In this document: one piece after another, positions 24,766-35,118 of the stretch | How positions within the stretch are numbered: position 1 is the first letter of the stretch | How the letters are laid out: the number at the start of each line of letters is the position of its first letter | Source of the DNA: Mytilus galloprovincialis | Lineage: Eukaryota; Mollusca; Bivalvia; Mytilida; Mytilidae | Assembly: GCF_965363235.1 (NCBI RefSeq) | Contig: NC_134844.1 | Location: forward strand, 90,172,664-90,236,663 | Reading direction: 5' to 3' | Length of the DNA stretch: 64,000 nt | Notes under the pieces: model-generated | Told to the model about the DNA's origin: nothing | What the model saw: the letters and a program-made list of their open reading frames with translations, nothing else | The model's database searches: none | Translations under genes and position numbers: made by a program

Positions 24766-24852
24766 ATGCCACCAAAATCTACTAGGACACGTGGACGTGG
24801 TGGTAGGTGTTGATGTAGAGGCAGAGGGAGCTCTGATAGTAACGAATCTTGA
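24766..24852 (+). pseudogene. Possible N-terminal remnant of an element A protein
   Basis: ATG at 24766 opens MPPKSTRTRGRGGRC. It is cut by TGA at 24811, and the frame continues with CRGRGSSDSNES to a second TGA at 24850. An Arg-Gly-rich start of this sort is common in eukaryotic transposon and chromatin proteins. It sits in the non-repetitive core of element A, so it could be the first exon of the lost transposase. It is too short to prove. Confidence 0.3.
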
Positions 24853-24957
24853 TCAAGTAGTTATGTCGGATCGACCAATCCGACGTAAATTAAAACCTAT
24901 TGCTGGTCTATAAAGCTGAATTTACGATATTTTAGTGTACGATAGCAGAGATAACAC

Positions 24958-25018
24958 TAGCCTGGGATCCGGCCCAATCTAGCTGCGCGTCGACAGGATT
25001 AGCCAGGACCCCAGGCTA
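24958..25018. mobile_element. 61-bp MITE with 9-bp target duplication
   Basis: The termini are TAGCCTGGGATCC and, reversed, TAGCCTGGGGTCC (12 of 13 match). AGATAACAC stands directly on both sides (24949-24957 and 25019-25027). A 9-bp duplication is usual for Mutator-like elements. It is inserted in element A, which is inside the CACTA element, which is inside LINE 2. Confidence 0.75.
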
Positions 25019-25036
25019 AGATAACACAGATGTGTC

Positions 25037-25320
25037 AATATATATAGGAAGATGTGGTATGAGTCAATGAGACAACTCTCCATCGCCAAGTAACTATTTT
25101 TAAAAGTAAACCATTATAGGCCAAGGAACGGCCTTCAACATGGAGCCTTGGTTCACACCGAACAGCAAGCTATAAAGGGTCTCCAAAATTACTAGTGTAA
25201 AACCATAAAAACGGGAAAATCAACGGTTTAATCTATATGAAAACGAGAAGCATGGCTGCGCCGTAGGACAAAATGAACAAGAAGTCCATATTACATACAG
25301 ACAAACAAAACCGTAAGATA
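25037..25320 (+). repeat. Diverged copy of the 'gatgtggtatgattgcc' family
   Basis: It opens GGAAGATGTGGTATGAGTC, with CAATGAGACAACTCTCCAT, GGCCTTCAACATGGAGCC and CAGCAAGCTATAAAGGG. The middle departs from the other copies, so it is a subfamily or an old copy. Confidence 0.6.
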
Positions 25321-25829
25321 TTTAATATATTTAATATGAAAATGACAATGAGAATGATGATCGTAGTATGAACGTAGTCAGGTCGTAAGAAGAGCGTGAT
25401 GACGACGGCAAGGGCGTGCTAGAATCGTACTATGGTCGTGAATAGCGTGGTATAGTCGTAGTGGAGAGTAATTGGGTCGCGATGAGAACGTGATGGTCGT
25501 AGTGAGGTCGTAATAACGTCGCAATGAGATCGTAGCGCAGTTTCTCTGAAAAGAATCACACTCTCGCTACGATGGTACAGCGACCTTTGCGATCTTACTA
25601 CGATCTTAGTGCGCTCTCACTACGCTTCTACTACGATCTGATTTCGCCACGACCGCACCACGATTGTTTTGAACATGTTCAAAGTTAGCCACGCTCATCA
25701 CGATCTTGAAGACCTCACCACGACCGTGATACGACCTTACTGCGATCTACACGATCGTACTACGATCATCAAAATTTGCATTTTTTTTCACAGATCGTAG
25801 TGCGATCGTGGCCTAGTGGGACTGGGGTA

Positions 25830-26303
25830 TTAGAAAAAGACACTACTTTTAAAAAAGAAAAAAAAATAACATTAAGAGATACAATCATAATAATTAAGTG
25901 AAATAAAAAAAGACCTAGATAACTAGAATGGCATCTTCTATATGAGGGTGTGGATGGAGTTTTACAGAATAGAGAATAATGGGCTAAAAAAATAAAGGAT
26001 AGGCCAAAAATTTAAGAATAGAGAATAGTGGGCTTCTTGAATATAAAAAAAAAAAAGAGAATAATGGGCAAAATTTATATAGAGTAGAGAAAAAATAGCG
26101 TAAATAATATTAAGAATTGAATAACACCCACCGCACTACTTTTCCAGACCCTCTTTTATCCTATGACTGTTAACAAACATATATATACAATGCTAGGCGG
26201 TGTTGTCGTAAAAGTTAGAAAAAAGTACAGGTTCCAGCCCCGGCGCCGGGGAGGAAGTTACGAATCAAATCTACTCTAACATCGGTAGGTTGATTTTCTA
26301 GGC

Positions 26304-26354
<51 letters not shown>

Positions 26355-27535
26355 TTCGACGTAAACCCGAATATGAGACAACGTAGAATTTGAATACACA
26401 AACACAAACGCATTGCAACATTTTGATTTTTTATTAAAAGAATAAATTCAGTCTCTGCTTTTACTCCTGTTTTACCTCCCAGAATTGTATGTTTATTTAT
26501 ATTTTCTCTAACTTTTCAGCCATGATGTCTGAGAGACATTTCAAAATAATTGGTCTTCAACACTAAATGCTTCTATAGTACGTTTGCCCACGACGATGCA
26601 GTTTGTTTATAAATTACAATGGAAAACACGCTACAATACATAAACATATTGTCCTTTAAATAGGTTTAATTTTGCTATGTGAAAAAAAACTAGAAATGTC
26701 GTATTAATAATGAATAAGTATAAATGTACAGCTAAATTTTCAAATTTATTAAAAAATGTCTTCAGTTAAGACAAACAGTTTAACGATGTGAAAAGCAGCG
26801 TCTTCTATATGTAAAATAAATTTGCAGATTTTGGCACTACTATCACATTCACTGGCTACCTATAGAACAATAGACCATTTTTCAAATTCGATTGTTTTTT
26901 TAAAGTTAGGATGTTCTGACAAAGTTTTTTTTTTAAAAGATCAGTTTGCAGGTCATCTTACAATGGACACTCTATCAATACATGTTCCTCAGTTTCAACA
27001 ATTTTTATACACGCTTTACATGTTCGTTGATGGAAGGATAGGTCTCTCACTAACAATAATGATATAGTCTTAGAGTACTTGTTTTTGTTATAGATATAAG
27101 CCAATCGAAGCACATACTAATGAATTAATGTCCCTGATATTCTCAAACTAATCAGCAAATTTTCCAAAATTTCATTGCATGCCGCCTAAAAATATAAAGA
27201 AAGTACCACAGAAAAAGTGTATACAATAATGTTCCGAGTATGATATAAAAAAAGGGGGGAGTACCCTGCCCAGAAAATAATATTACTGATATGTAAAGGA
27301 AAGTTTTAACCACGAGTTTGACTGAACTTGACAGTGTTATCTGAAATTCACAACAGGTGATCAAATACACGATGAAATTTGTGAACTTCAGATCTTTAGA
27401 AAACATGCTAATCGAAACAACAGGGGTCGCAGACATCTGTTTTTATGTATAATTCTAAATTTTAACGATTCAAATTATCTCATTCAGTCGATAAATAAAA
27501 AAATAAAAATTCTGCAAATACATGTACGATATAAA
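25830..27535. other. CACTA interior with an (AT)n tract and a GC palindrome
   Basis: An AT dinucleotide tract lies at about 26310-26352. Just before it CCCCGGCGCCGGGG (26238-26251) is a perfect 14-bp palindrome in very AT-rich surroundings. Imperfect GGGCAAAA/AGAATAGAGAATA repeats lie at 25970-26110. No gene seen. Confidence 0.5.
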
Positions 27536-27860
27536 TGCAAGAAGATTTGGTATGAGTGTCAATGAGACAGCTCTCGGTAAACTTTACATTAACAGAACAA
27601 TAATTAAAATAAGTTTCCTTTTTAATACAAATTTTACATAAATGTTTAAGTATAAAAATTAAATATATTTAAACTTTAGAAACTAAAAAATCTAAAATTT
27701 ATAAAAAACGAATGGAGCTAACGTCAATAGATATTAACAATTCACCAAAGTTTCATGCGAATTGGGTCAAGCGTTTTTGAGTTATTGTCCAACATGCTGA
27801 CGACGGACGGACGGACAGACGGACAGACGGTATACCATAATACGTCCCATAAACGGGCGT
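27536..27860 (+). repeat. Fragment of the dispersed repeat plus a GACGGACGG-tailed repeat
   Basis: 27541-27580 resembles the 'gatgtggtatgattgcc' head. 27745-27860 carries TTGGGTCAAGCGTTTTTGAG, a GACGGACGGACAGACGG run, and CATAATACGTCCC, typical wording of bivalve dispersed repeats. Confidence 0.5.
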
Positions 27861-28079
27861 ATAAAAAAAGATTCCTTTCAAAGTACAATTGAACGCTGTA
27901 AAATTTTAGTTTAAAATAGGCGGTAAATGAGATTTCGAATGACTGATAGTTCGATAACTTGTTTTAAGTTTTGCGTATTTAAAACAACACAATCAAATGA
28001 CAACGGGAGCATTGTTTTGAGACAATTTATAAATCATAAAGAAATGATAATTATTTGTGCCTTATTATATTGATGGATA

Positions 28080-28400
28080 TTAATTGATACTAGCGGTTGT
28101 CTTCTATTGATCTTTTCGGACCAGATCTTTCTGTAAAAGGTGATAATTGTCACACTTAACTCCTGATAAACCCCGTTGATCGGAGAAAGGGCTACATCTC
28201 GTCCATGGAATGATATTATCTATCGATTTTGTTTGATTTCATTGGTAAATTGTGTGTCAATTATGATGACACGTGACTCACTGGTTCTTTGTTTGTAATT
28301 TTTAACTTTAACAAGAAAGTTTTTGCAGAGGACGCTTCATGAAGCACACGGAGTTCAACATCTCGTGAAAGGACTTAACGGATAAGGAAAATATTCTTCA
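28080..28400 (+). repeat. Dispersed repeat, related copy at 52210-52500
   Basis: The shared order of blocks is: a GTGTCAATTATGATGACACGTGACTC block, matched by GTGTCAATAATGAAACGTGACTC; then a spacer; then GAGTTCAACATCTCGTGAA, matched by GAGTTCAACATTTCGTGAC. Non-coding. Confidence 0.55.
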
Positions 28401-29957
28401 ATAGATTTAACGTTTATATAATTATGTGTGCATTCTCTCAAGATGTGTTTTGTGTCAAATATTATGTGGCAACTTTACTACAAATGAAGGAATATTTCTA
28501 GACTATTTCAGAAACTTGGACTTTTTATAAAAACTTGATAAATCGCTCGATAACCTTCCGAACGCTACCGATTTTAAATTTGTTATTATCTAGTATTGTT
28601 TTGGCTTAATTTGTATTTGTGTATTATTTCTACCAGTAACAAGAGACATATAATATAAATAGTATAAATGTCTCTGCAGTAACATATAATACATATTGTA
28701 GTGTATGTCTCTTTTAAAAAAAGTAAATTCTATGTTTTATAAACAGAGTGAATTATGACTCGTGCAATTCCAGAAGTTTCAAAGAGATACTCAAAGGAAA
28801 CGATCGTGTTATGCTTCGCGAATGAACCATCATAACTTCCCGAGAGTAGAAGATTTTGATGGATGAAGAAATTCACGCAGTACATCAAGAGATCAAGAAG
28901 CGTTTATGAAGACCCGATTTTTTTTTTTTTTATTAAAAAGAAATTATTGAAATACTTGTATAATAAATGATATTACCAATATGCCAAAATCAATCCCAAA
29001 GTAGCTATATATGTGTCATATCATAGCTTTACCAGTAAAGCTATGGCAATATTTGTCCACATAATCTGCACCTTTCAAATATATCAGCAAACTAAAAGCA
29101 AATATAACTATTTACCATACATTTCTAGCTGTCTTAAATATCTTTCTTTATAATATCTTTGCATACATATTCAAAGTTTCATATGCCCAATATATTTACA
29201 CATACATTTCTAGCTGTCTGAAATATCTTTCTTTATCATTTCTTTGCATATGTATTCAAAGTTACATATGCCCAATATATTTACACATGTCATTGATATT
29301 ATCATTTGGCCACATTTCTTAATTAAACAAATTGTCTGCAAATCTATGTATTTACCATACATTTAGGAATATGCTCAAAGGCTTTTGATATGTTCTGATT
29401 TGACATACATTTCAGCCGACTATAAAGACTAACAAAAATATTCCTTTACAATACATTTGACAGGTCTCTGCAGATTAAAGGAAATGATGCTTTACACCCC
29501 TCTATAAAGTTCTCGTTTTCAATTGGTTTACATACCAGGCAAATGTAGATGCACCTTACACTTTATAACCCCTATAAAATTATTTGAATGATGATGCTTT
29601 GCTACCTAGACAAAGAAACACTTTTGCGTATAAATTTACATCATAGAAAAATACATGACAAAGATTTCCATTTGCAGAGGTATACAAATACATAAGTTTG
29701 CGAAAGTTTTGAGATGGTTATAAATATATGCAAATTCTAAACTTTAAAATGGTTTGATTAGGTGTTAATATATTTTATAAACCGCGGTCTCTCATAACCG
29801 CCTATAGGAGGGTATAGCACAAGAAATGTTGATATTTACTACATGTCAAGACAAGATAAACTAAATGCAGCGGTTTGTAAATATATGTAAATGTCGGTCT
29901 CTGAAAACATTTACATAACATTTGTATACCTCTTCAAATCCGGGATTTCGTGTAGTG
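28401..29957. repeat. CACTA right subterminal region
   Basis: About 90-bp tandem repeats (29110-29290) carry ATTTACACATACATTTCTAGC, CTTTGCATA and CATATGCCCAATATATTTAC. Further in, an inverted ACCGCGGT occurs near 29780 and repeated TTTACATA/GTAAATG words approach the terminal CGTGTAGTG. No gene. Confidence 0.65.
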
Positions 29958-30544
29958 TCTTCCACAATATTATAAATGTTCTGTGATATTAGGGCTAGGT
30001 CTATAATACTGTCACAATTTCTACGTGTTGCTTGTCCATCATTTACACAAATTAAACTTGTTTTTGTCATGCATTGTTCTAAAAGTTCTCCATGTTTGTT
30101 TTCTGTTTTGTTGTTCCATTCAAATGATTTTGCATTGAGATCTCCTAGAATTACCAAATTTTCCAGCTTCTGTGTATTAATTTCTAAACATAATTTCTTC
30201 ATATGTTCTGTATTTTCTGGGGTAATATATGGCACCCATAAGTTTATCTTCTTATTTTGTTGGTCTTTTATTTCCAGACAGACCATTTCGAAATCATATT
30301 TTTCATATTGTTGTCTTCTTTCTGCCACAAATTCCAAATTTGGCTTGATGCATATTGCCGATCCTCCTCTTGATTTATCTGGTCGTGGTGAACTAAAAAT
30401 TTGCCAGTTTTCAAATTTCAATGGATTTTGTTTTGATTCAAATGTTTCATTGATGCATAAAATATCTATATCATAATTTCTTACAATATCTTTTAATTCC
30501 ACTGCAGTTTTAAATGATTGTGCATTGATAAATAACAGTCTCAT
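29958..30544 (-). pseudogene. LINE 2 ORF2 N-terminal part: apurinic-type endonuclease, cut by the CACTA insertion
   Basis: The start is ATG at 30544 (MRLLFINAQSFK), 31 nt beyond the ORF1 stop. The open frame extends further upstream, but only as a shadow of ORF1. Motifs of the exonuclease-endonuclease-phosphatase fold are visible: INAQS, INETF, RGGSAICIK, GDLNAKSFEW and CDSIIDLALIS. The coding sequence meets the CACTA end at 29957. The track then runs about 30 residues into the transposon before stopping. The missing SDH box is at 17650-17690. The family nicks target DNA to prime reverse transcription. Confidence 0.9.
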
Positions 30545-30575
30545 GGTGATTAAATATATTATGGTATGTTTCTGC

Positions 30576-31820
30576 TTAAATGGTGTTTCTAAATTTTCTT
30601 TGATTGACAAATCTAATGAATTCTGGACATTTTGATGATGATGATTTGTGAGACCCTCCACAGTTACAACATTGGGATGGTTTAGTACAGTACTGTTCCT
30701 TGCAACTTTCAGAGCCACAGTTGTTACAACAGCTATCCGATTTACATTGATTAGAAGAATGACCAAGATGTTGACACTTAAAACAGCGAATAAATCTATA
30801 GTTTCTTCTTTTCTCCACAAAAATAGTGTTGTTTCCATATGATAAATTATGAAGTTCTTGGTTTAAGGTTTGTCTTAAGTCTTGTGGAGTGTCAAATTCT
30901 ATCTTTACAATTGGCATAGGTTTTTTAGTATCCCAATATCTAATTCTGGTTACCTTTGTTATTTGTGCTGTTGTTTGTTTTTCGATTTGGCTTTTAATAT
31001 CTTGGATATTTTTGTGTATAGGTATATCACGAATGAATCCAATTGATTCTCTGTGTGGTCTTATAGACGCTGGAAGATGTATATTACTTTCTTTCCCAAA
31101 TATTTTTTCTGTATTATAGGTTTTAAATTCTGTCAAATCCTCTTTCTTTTCAAAGTGTAAGGCTATTCCACCAAGTGGTAATTTGTAAGCTAGTTTGACC
31201 TTTTCTGCTCTCTTTTCTAGGGTACAGAGCTCTTTTCTTATTTCTTTACTGCTTGAAAATATTTCTTGATTTTCTATATTGTCTATAACTAATATAAGGT
31301 TTGGATCGGTTTTTTCAATCCTTTTTGTAGTTTTTTTTTTTATTTCTTTTTCTGATTGTTTGTCACTTTCAACAGACTTGGTTTTCTTTATGTCTTCTGT
31401 CTTTGGTTCTTCTTTTTGTACCTTGTTTAATTCTATATTTACAGTTAAATGATTCTCTGTTATTCTTTTAGCCCTTTGGATTATGTGGTTTTGTTTGATG
31501 ACACAAAATGCACATTTAAATTTTATTCTGAAAGTTGTATACTTATTTGAATCTCTATTACTAATTCCAGCACAGTTACAATGCCACCAGCATCTACAGT
31601 CATCACATTCTATCCAGTCTGTTTCAGATGAGCATTTATGTTGACCGCATCCAATGCAAATGTCATATTCTTTAAGTATGGGTTCAATATCTGTATCTTT
31701 TATTTTTGTAGGTGTTTGTGTTGGGGTCACAGTTTTATTTATTTTGTTTTTTACCTGTTTTGGTGCCTTTGGGCTGAAGAAATCTTTTGGTTTCCCGTTT
31801 CTTTTACTTCTTCTCAACAT
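30576..31820 (-). CDS. LINE 2 ORF1: PHD-finger and zinc-knuckle Gag-like protein (414 aa)
   Basis: An intact frame. The N-terminus is basic (MLRRSKRNGK). Residues about 54-106 form a PHD-type finger, with CIGCG, C, then CDDC, WWHCNC and CAFC giving the Cys4-His-Cys3 spacing. A Lys/Glu-rich linker (120-170) follows, then an RRM-like middle region (175-335). The C-terminus has three Cys-rich knuckles: CFKCQHLGHSSNQC, CCNNCGSESC and CNCGGSHKSSSSKC. PHD fingers in ORF1 are known from some LINE clades; they bind histone tails elsewhere, but here the role is unproven. It stops at 30576-30578, just before ORF2 at 30544. It is the only undamaged ORF of LINE 2. Confidence 0.88.
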   Translation of the reverse strand: MLRRSKRNGKPKDFFSPKAPKQVKNKINKTVTPTQTPTKIKDTDIEPILKEYDICIGCGQHKCSSETDWIECDDCRCWWHCNCAGISNRDSNKYTTFRIKFKCAFCVIKQNHIIQRAKRITENHLTVNIELNKVQKEEPKTEDIKKTKSVESDKQSEKEIKKKTTKRIEKTDPNLILVIDNIENQEIFSSSKEIRKELCTLEKRAEKVKLAYKLPLGGIALHFEKKEDLTEFKTYNTEKIFGKESNIHLPASIRPHRESIGFIRDIPIHKNIQDIKSQIEKQTTAQITKVTRIRYWDTKKPMPIVKIEFDTPQDLRQTLNQELHNLSYGNNTIFVEKRRNYRFIRCFKCQHLGHSSNQCKSDSCCNNCGSESCKEQYCTKPSQCCNCGGSHKSSSSKCPEFIRFVNQRKFRNTI

Positions 31821-31849
31821 ATTTCATGGGGGCTGCCATTTTGAATATG

Positions 31850-31857
31850 TGACGTCA
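31850..31857. promoter_or_regulatory. CRE-like palindrome in LINE 2 5' region
   Basis: TGACGTCA lies 30 bp upstream of the ORF1 start, in the expected internal promoter/5'UTR region. The surrounding words GTGACGTCA, TCAATGT and AAAC recur in the MITE at 10740-10765. Function is inferred only. Confidence 0.35.
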
Positions 31858-31989
31858 CAATCAATGTTTGTAAACAACGAATGTTTTTCTGGTTTAATCC
31901 GATTACGTTTGTTCAAAAAAGTATGTAAATCTAATCTTACCGCATTATTCTTCTGAAATATATTCCTCCTATCCTTTAAAAAAATGTTC

Positions 31990-32949
31990 AAACAATGAAT
32001 ACTTCCTCAGTTATCTAGTTTAGCATTTGGCCGGTTGCCATGGACGTTTTCCATACAAGTTCATTTCGATCAATGTTTTTTCCACTAAATTTACTGAAAG
32101 TGTTTGTTATAACGGCTGCAAAATGTTTTTAAAACTGTAATAAGTCTATGTTGATCTTTTCACTACTGAATAATTCCTCAATATATATGAATTTTACGAA
32201 AATATACGGAGCTCCTTTCAAAACAGCTGATTGACAACAGCGCCACCTGGACAGTCCCAGAAAAGTCGTGTGAGGTCACTTGACCGCAATTTATTTTTGA
32301 TTAAATAATAAAAGAACCCAAAAAGTCATTCAGGATGAATGATCAAATTCCGTAAAACAATTATTGTGTAGATATTTTGTATATGAATATATCTGAAAAT
32401 ACCATTTGTAACAAATATAATAATAGTTTAATGTGTGAATTTGACCAATATCATTTATTAGTTAATTTTACTGAATATTATCCTGGGTATTCAGTTGTTA
32501 TCTAACAGGGAAACTTGATGAAATGCTGTACACCAAGTTTAATTGTTAAACAGCAATATGTGCAATAAAGAATCAATTAGAGTGTTAAAAAAAAAATAAT
32601 CCCTGAAATCATATTAGGGAATTAGTAGAATAATTATTAAAATGTTCAGTGATTATGTAAAATCACTGGTCATTTCCAGGGATTATATATAATTACTAAT
32701 GATTTTAGTTATTCTACATATTCCCTGAAAAATCAGGGATTCTACATAATCCCTAATTATACAAATTTACTGTAACATATACACTGTATATGCTTATTGT
32801 CTTAAGAGGAATGATTTATGAACAATATTAAAAAAAAAATCCCTACGCATCACGAAGTCTCATTATGACATAGTACCACGATATGAAATGATGCAATACT
32901 ATACATGTATTAACTTTCTTCACTATATATAAACAATAACAATGTTGTT
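31990..32949. repeat. Non-coding stretch with an inverted 'aatccctga' repeat at 32590-32765
   Basis: No gene seen. Between 32590 and 32765 the words AATCCCTGA, TCAGGGATT, ATTCTACATA and TAGTAGAAT alternate on both strands, giving an imperfect foldback of about 175 bp. Confidence 0.5.
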
Positions 32950-33210
32950 TTAAAGACAAACTCAAGTCCTAAAAAAGCACTCCGGTCTTTGTTTTTGTTT
33001 GATGTATTTCTGCTTTGTATCGATCTGATGAGTTAAGCCTTTTAAACTGATTTTTATAGTTTGTTCTTATGTTGTGCTGTTACAACATTGTCCCAGGTTA
33101 GGCGAGGGTTGAGCGCTCACAAACATGTTTAACCCCCCTCCCCCCCCCACCACCACATTATTTTATACCTGTCCAAAGTCAGGGGCCTTTAGTTAAGTGG
33201 TTAAATAATT
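32950..33210 (-). repeat. Inverted fragment of the long dispersed repeat
   Basis: Read on minus, it matches the 3' half of the copy at 23600-23830 (GGACA, TGTAACAG, GGCTTAACTCATCAG). It contains a C-run near 33137-33150. Confidence 0.6.
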
Positions 33211-33499
33211 GGTCGAAATTTAATTATGGCGTAAAATTTTCTAGTTTTCATCTAAATTTGTCTATTGTGTCGTCATAAAAAAGTCGATCATGTCTGATGA
33301 CTTCACATATAAAAACACAACTTTCTGCAAATTATTGAAAAGGAAGGATAAAAATCATTAGAGAAACAGATTCCACCACTATAACTCGTGTATTACGATA
33401 TTTCTTCACTCTCAACAGTTAAATTTTAATTATTTAAAAAGCTCGGCAAGCCTCGCTCTTTAAACCTTAAAATTTAAATGTCTCGAGTGGATAAATATC

Positions 33500-33700
33500 G
33501 TAACACACTAAGTCTTGTAGCTGTTGTGAAATCTATATATCTTTGTAAAATTCTTTTTCTTTCTTACAACCAGTTATGTTTGCATTGGTTTTACATAATT
33601 CATGTCAGGTCCTTTGGCAGCATGGATTTTAATTTGCTCATTGTTGACAGATGTGCTATGTTTTATAATTGCATTGATCCACTTCATTTGAACTCTGGTG
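33500..33700 (-). repeat. Dispersed repeat leading directly into the satellite array
   Basis: The stretch ends ACTTCATTTGAACTCTGGTGG, then GCAATCATACCACAT. On minus this is the outer end of a mussel repeat starting ATGTGGTATGATTGC. The satellite follows without a break. Confidence 0.6.
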
Positions 33701-35118
33701 GATAGCCCTCGTTTGCAATCATACCACATTTCCTTATTTTTATATGGTTACATTCTAGCTTACATTCTAGTATCAGATTGTTTTCCCCTACGTCAATTCA
33801 TCTCTGGTGGAAAGTTGTCGCATAAGCAATCATACCACTTCTCATTATTTTCATATGGTTACATTCTAGTATTAGATTGTTTTTCCACCTATGTCAATTG
33901 GTCTCTGGTGGTGGAAAATTGTCGCATAAGCAATCATACCACATCTCCTTATTTTATATGGTTACATTCTAGTATCAGATTGTGTTTTCACCTACGTCAA
34001 TTGGTCTCTGGTGGTGGAAAGATATGTCGCATAAGCAATCATACCACATCTCCTTATTTTATATGTTTACATTCAAGTATCAGATTGTTTTTCCACCTAC
34101 GTCAATTGGTCTCTGGTGAAAAGATGTCGCATTAGCAATCATACCACATCTCCTTATTTTTATATTGTGACATTCTAGTATCTGATTGTTAACCCCCTAC
34201 TTCAATTGGTCTCTTGTGGTGGAAAGTTGTCGCATAAGCAATCATACCACATCTCCTTATTTTTATATTGTGACATTCTAGTATCTGATTGTTATCCCCT
34301 ATGTCAATTGGTCTCTGATGGTGGAAAATTGTCGCATAAGCAATCATACCACATCTCCTTATTTTATATGGTTACATTCTAGTATTTGATTGTTATCCCC
34401 CTACGTCAATTGGTCTCTGATGGTGGAAAGTTGTCGCATTAGCAATCATACCACATCTCCTTATTTTATATGGTTACATTCTAGTATCAGATTGTTTTTC
34501 CCCCTACGTCAATTGGTCTCTGGTGGTGGAAAGATGTCGCATAAGCAATCATACCACATCTCCTTATTTTTATATGGTTACATTTTAGTATCAGATTGTT
34601 ATCCTCCTACGTCAATTGGTCTCTGATGGTGGAAAGTTGTCGCATTAGCAATCATACCACATCTCCTTATTTTATATGGTTACATTCTAGTATCAGATTG
34701 TTTTTCCCCCTACGTCGATTGGTCTCTGGTGGTAAAAAGATGTCGCATAAGCAATCATACCACATCTCCTTATTTTATATGGTTACATTCTAGCTTACAT
34801 GCTAGTATCATATTGTTTATCCCCTACGTCAATTGGTCTCTGATGGTGGAGAGATGTCGCATTAGCAATCATACCACATCTTCTTATTTTATATGGTTAC
34901 AGTCTAGTATCAGATTGTTTTTCTCCCTACGTCAATTGGTCTCTGGTGGTGGAAAGATGTCGCATAAGCAATCATACCACATCTCCTTATTTTATATGGT
35001 TACATTCTAGTATCAGATTGCTTTTCCACCTACGTCAATTGGTCTCTGGTGGTGGAAAGATGTCGCATTAGCAATCATACCACATCTCCTTATTTTTATA
35101 TGGTTACATTCTAGTATC
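33690..35118 (+). repeat. ~103-bp satellite, block 1 (~14 monomers)
   Basis: The monomer contains ACGTCAATTGGTCTCTGGTG, GTCGCATAAGCAATCATACC, ACATCTCCTTATTTTATATG and GTTACATTCTAGTATCAG. The spacing of GTCAATTGG is mostly 102-105 bp. Variants at fixed points are GCATAAGC/GCATTAGC and TTTTTCCACC/TTATCCCC. The small ORFs across the array are by-products. Half of the monomer matches the inverted end of the 'gatgtggtatgattgcc' repeat. Confidence 0.92.

Larger units (their letters stand above)
24345..25827. mobile_element. Foldback element A: 31-bp TIRs, TA target, arrays of a short degenerate motif
   Basis: The left end is CCCAGTCCCACTAG followed by ACCACGATCGCACCACG. The right end, reversed, is the same with two differences over about 31 bp. 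TA lies at both flanks (24341-24342 and 25828-25829), with two extra bases on the left. Both halves (24380-24690 and 25380-25800) are packed with a degenerate 11-12-bp word of the type ACGATCNTACC in both orientations. The core (24690-25370) holds a possible coding remnant, a 61-bp MITE and a diverged dispersed repeat. It lies inside the CACTA element. I cannot assign a superfamily. Confidence 0.7.
17701..29957. mobile_element. CACTA-type (EnSpm/CMC) DNA transposon, 12.26 kb, TCT target duplication, no transposase seen
   Basis: Both ends are CACTACACGAAA in inverted orientation (17701-17712 and 29946-29957), flanked by the 3-bp duplication TCT (17698-17700 and 29958-29960). CACTA termini with a 3-bp duplication define the CACTA superfamily. 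Both subterminal regions are rich in short repeats, as expected: a 196-bp tandem array with ACCGCGGT and TGTAAATG motifs on the left, and ACCGCGGT plus about 90-bp repeats on the right. Excision restores the LINE 2 endonuclease frame. No ORF over about 105 codons lies inside and none resembles a transposase, so it is non-autonomous. It has absorbed a foldback element, a MITE and several dispersed repeats. Confidence 0.88.
11274..31857 (-). mobile_element. RNase H-bearing LINE (LINE 2, I-group-like), split into three by two DNA transposons
   Basis: Read right to left: ORF1 with PHD finger and zinc knuckles (31820-30576), the ORF2 endonuclease (30544-29958), a CACTA-type insertion (29957-17701), the end of the endonuclease and linker (17697-17326), a piggyBac-type insertion (17325-14166), and then RT, RNase H and a C-terminal Cys-His motif (14161-11274). 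Joining the pieces at the duplicated TCT and TTAA keeps one register at both junctions. An RNase H domain after RT is typical of I-group LINEs (I, Nimb and relatives). The clade is not settled without a tree. Remaining lesions are a frameshift near 12750 and a TAG at 11796. Confidence 0.88.

Noticed and set aside
26310..26352. TATA-type promoter
   Set aside because: It is a plain (AT)n microsatellite with no gene downstream.
30545..30838. N-terminal extension of the LINE 2 endonuclease ORF
   Set aside because: It overlaps ORF1 in another frame; homology starts at MRLLFINAQS (30544).
33698..35010. Several 65-145-codon ORFs (HTTSPYFIWLHS repeats)
   Set aside because: They follow the 103-bp satellite, change frame with each indel, and are not conserved as protein.
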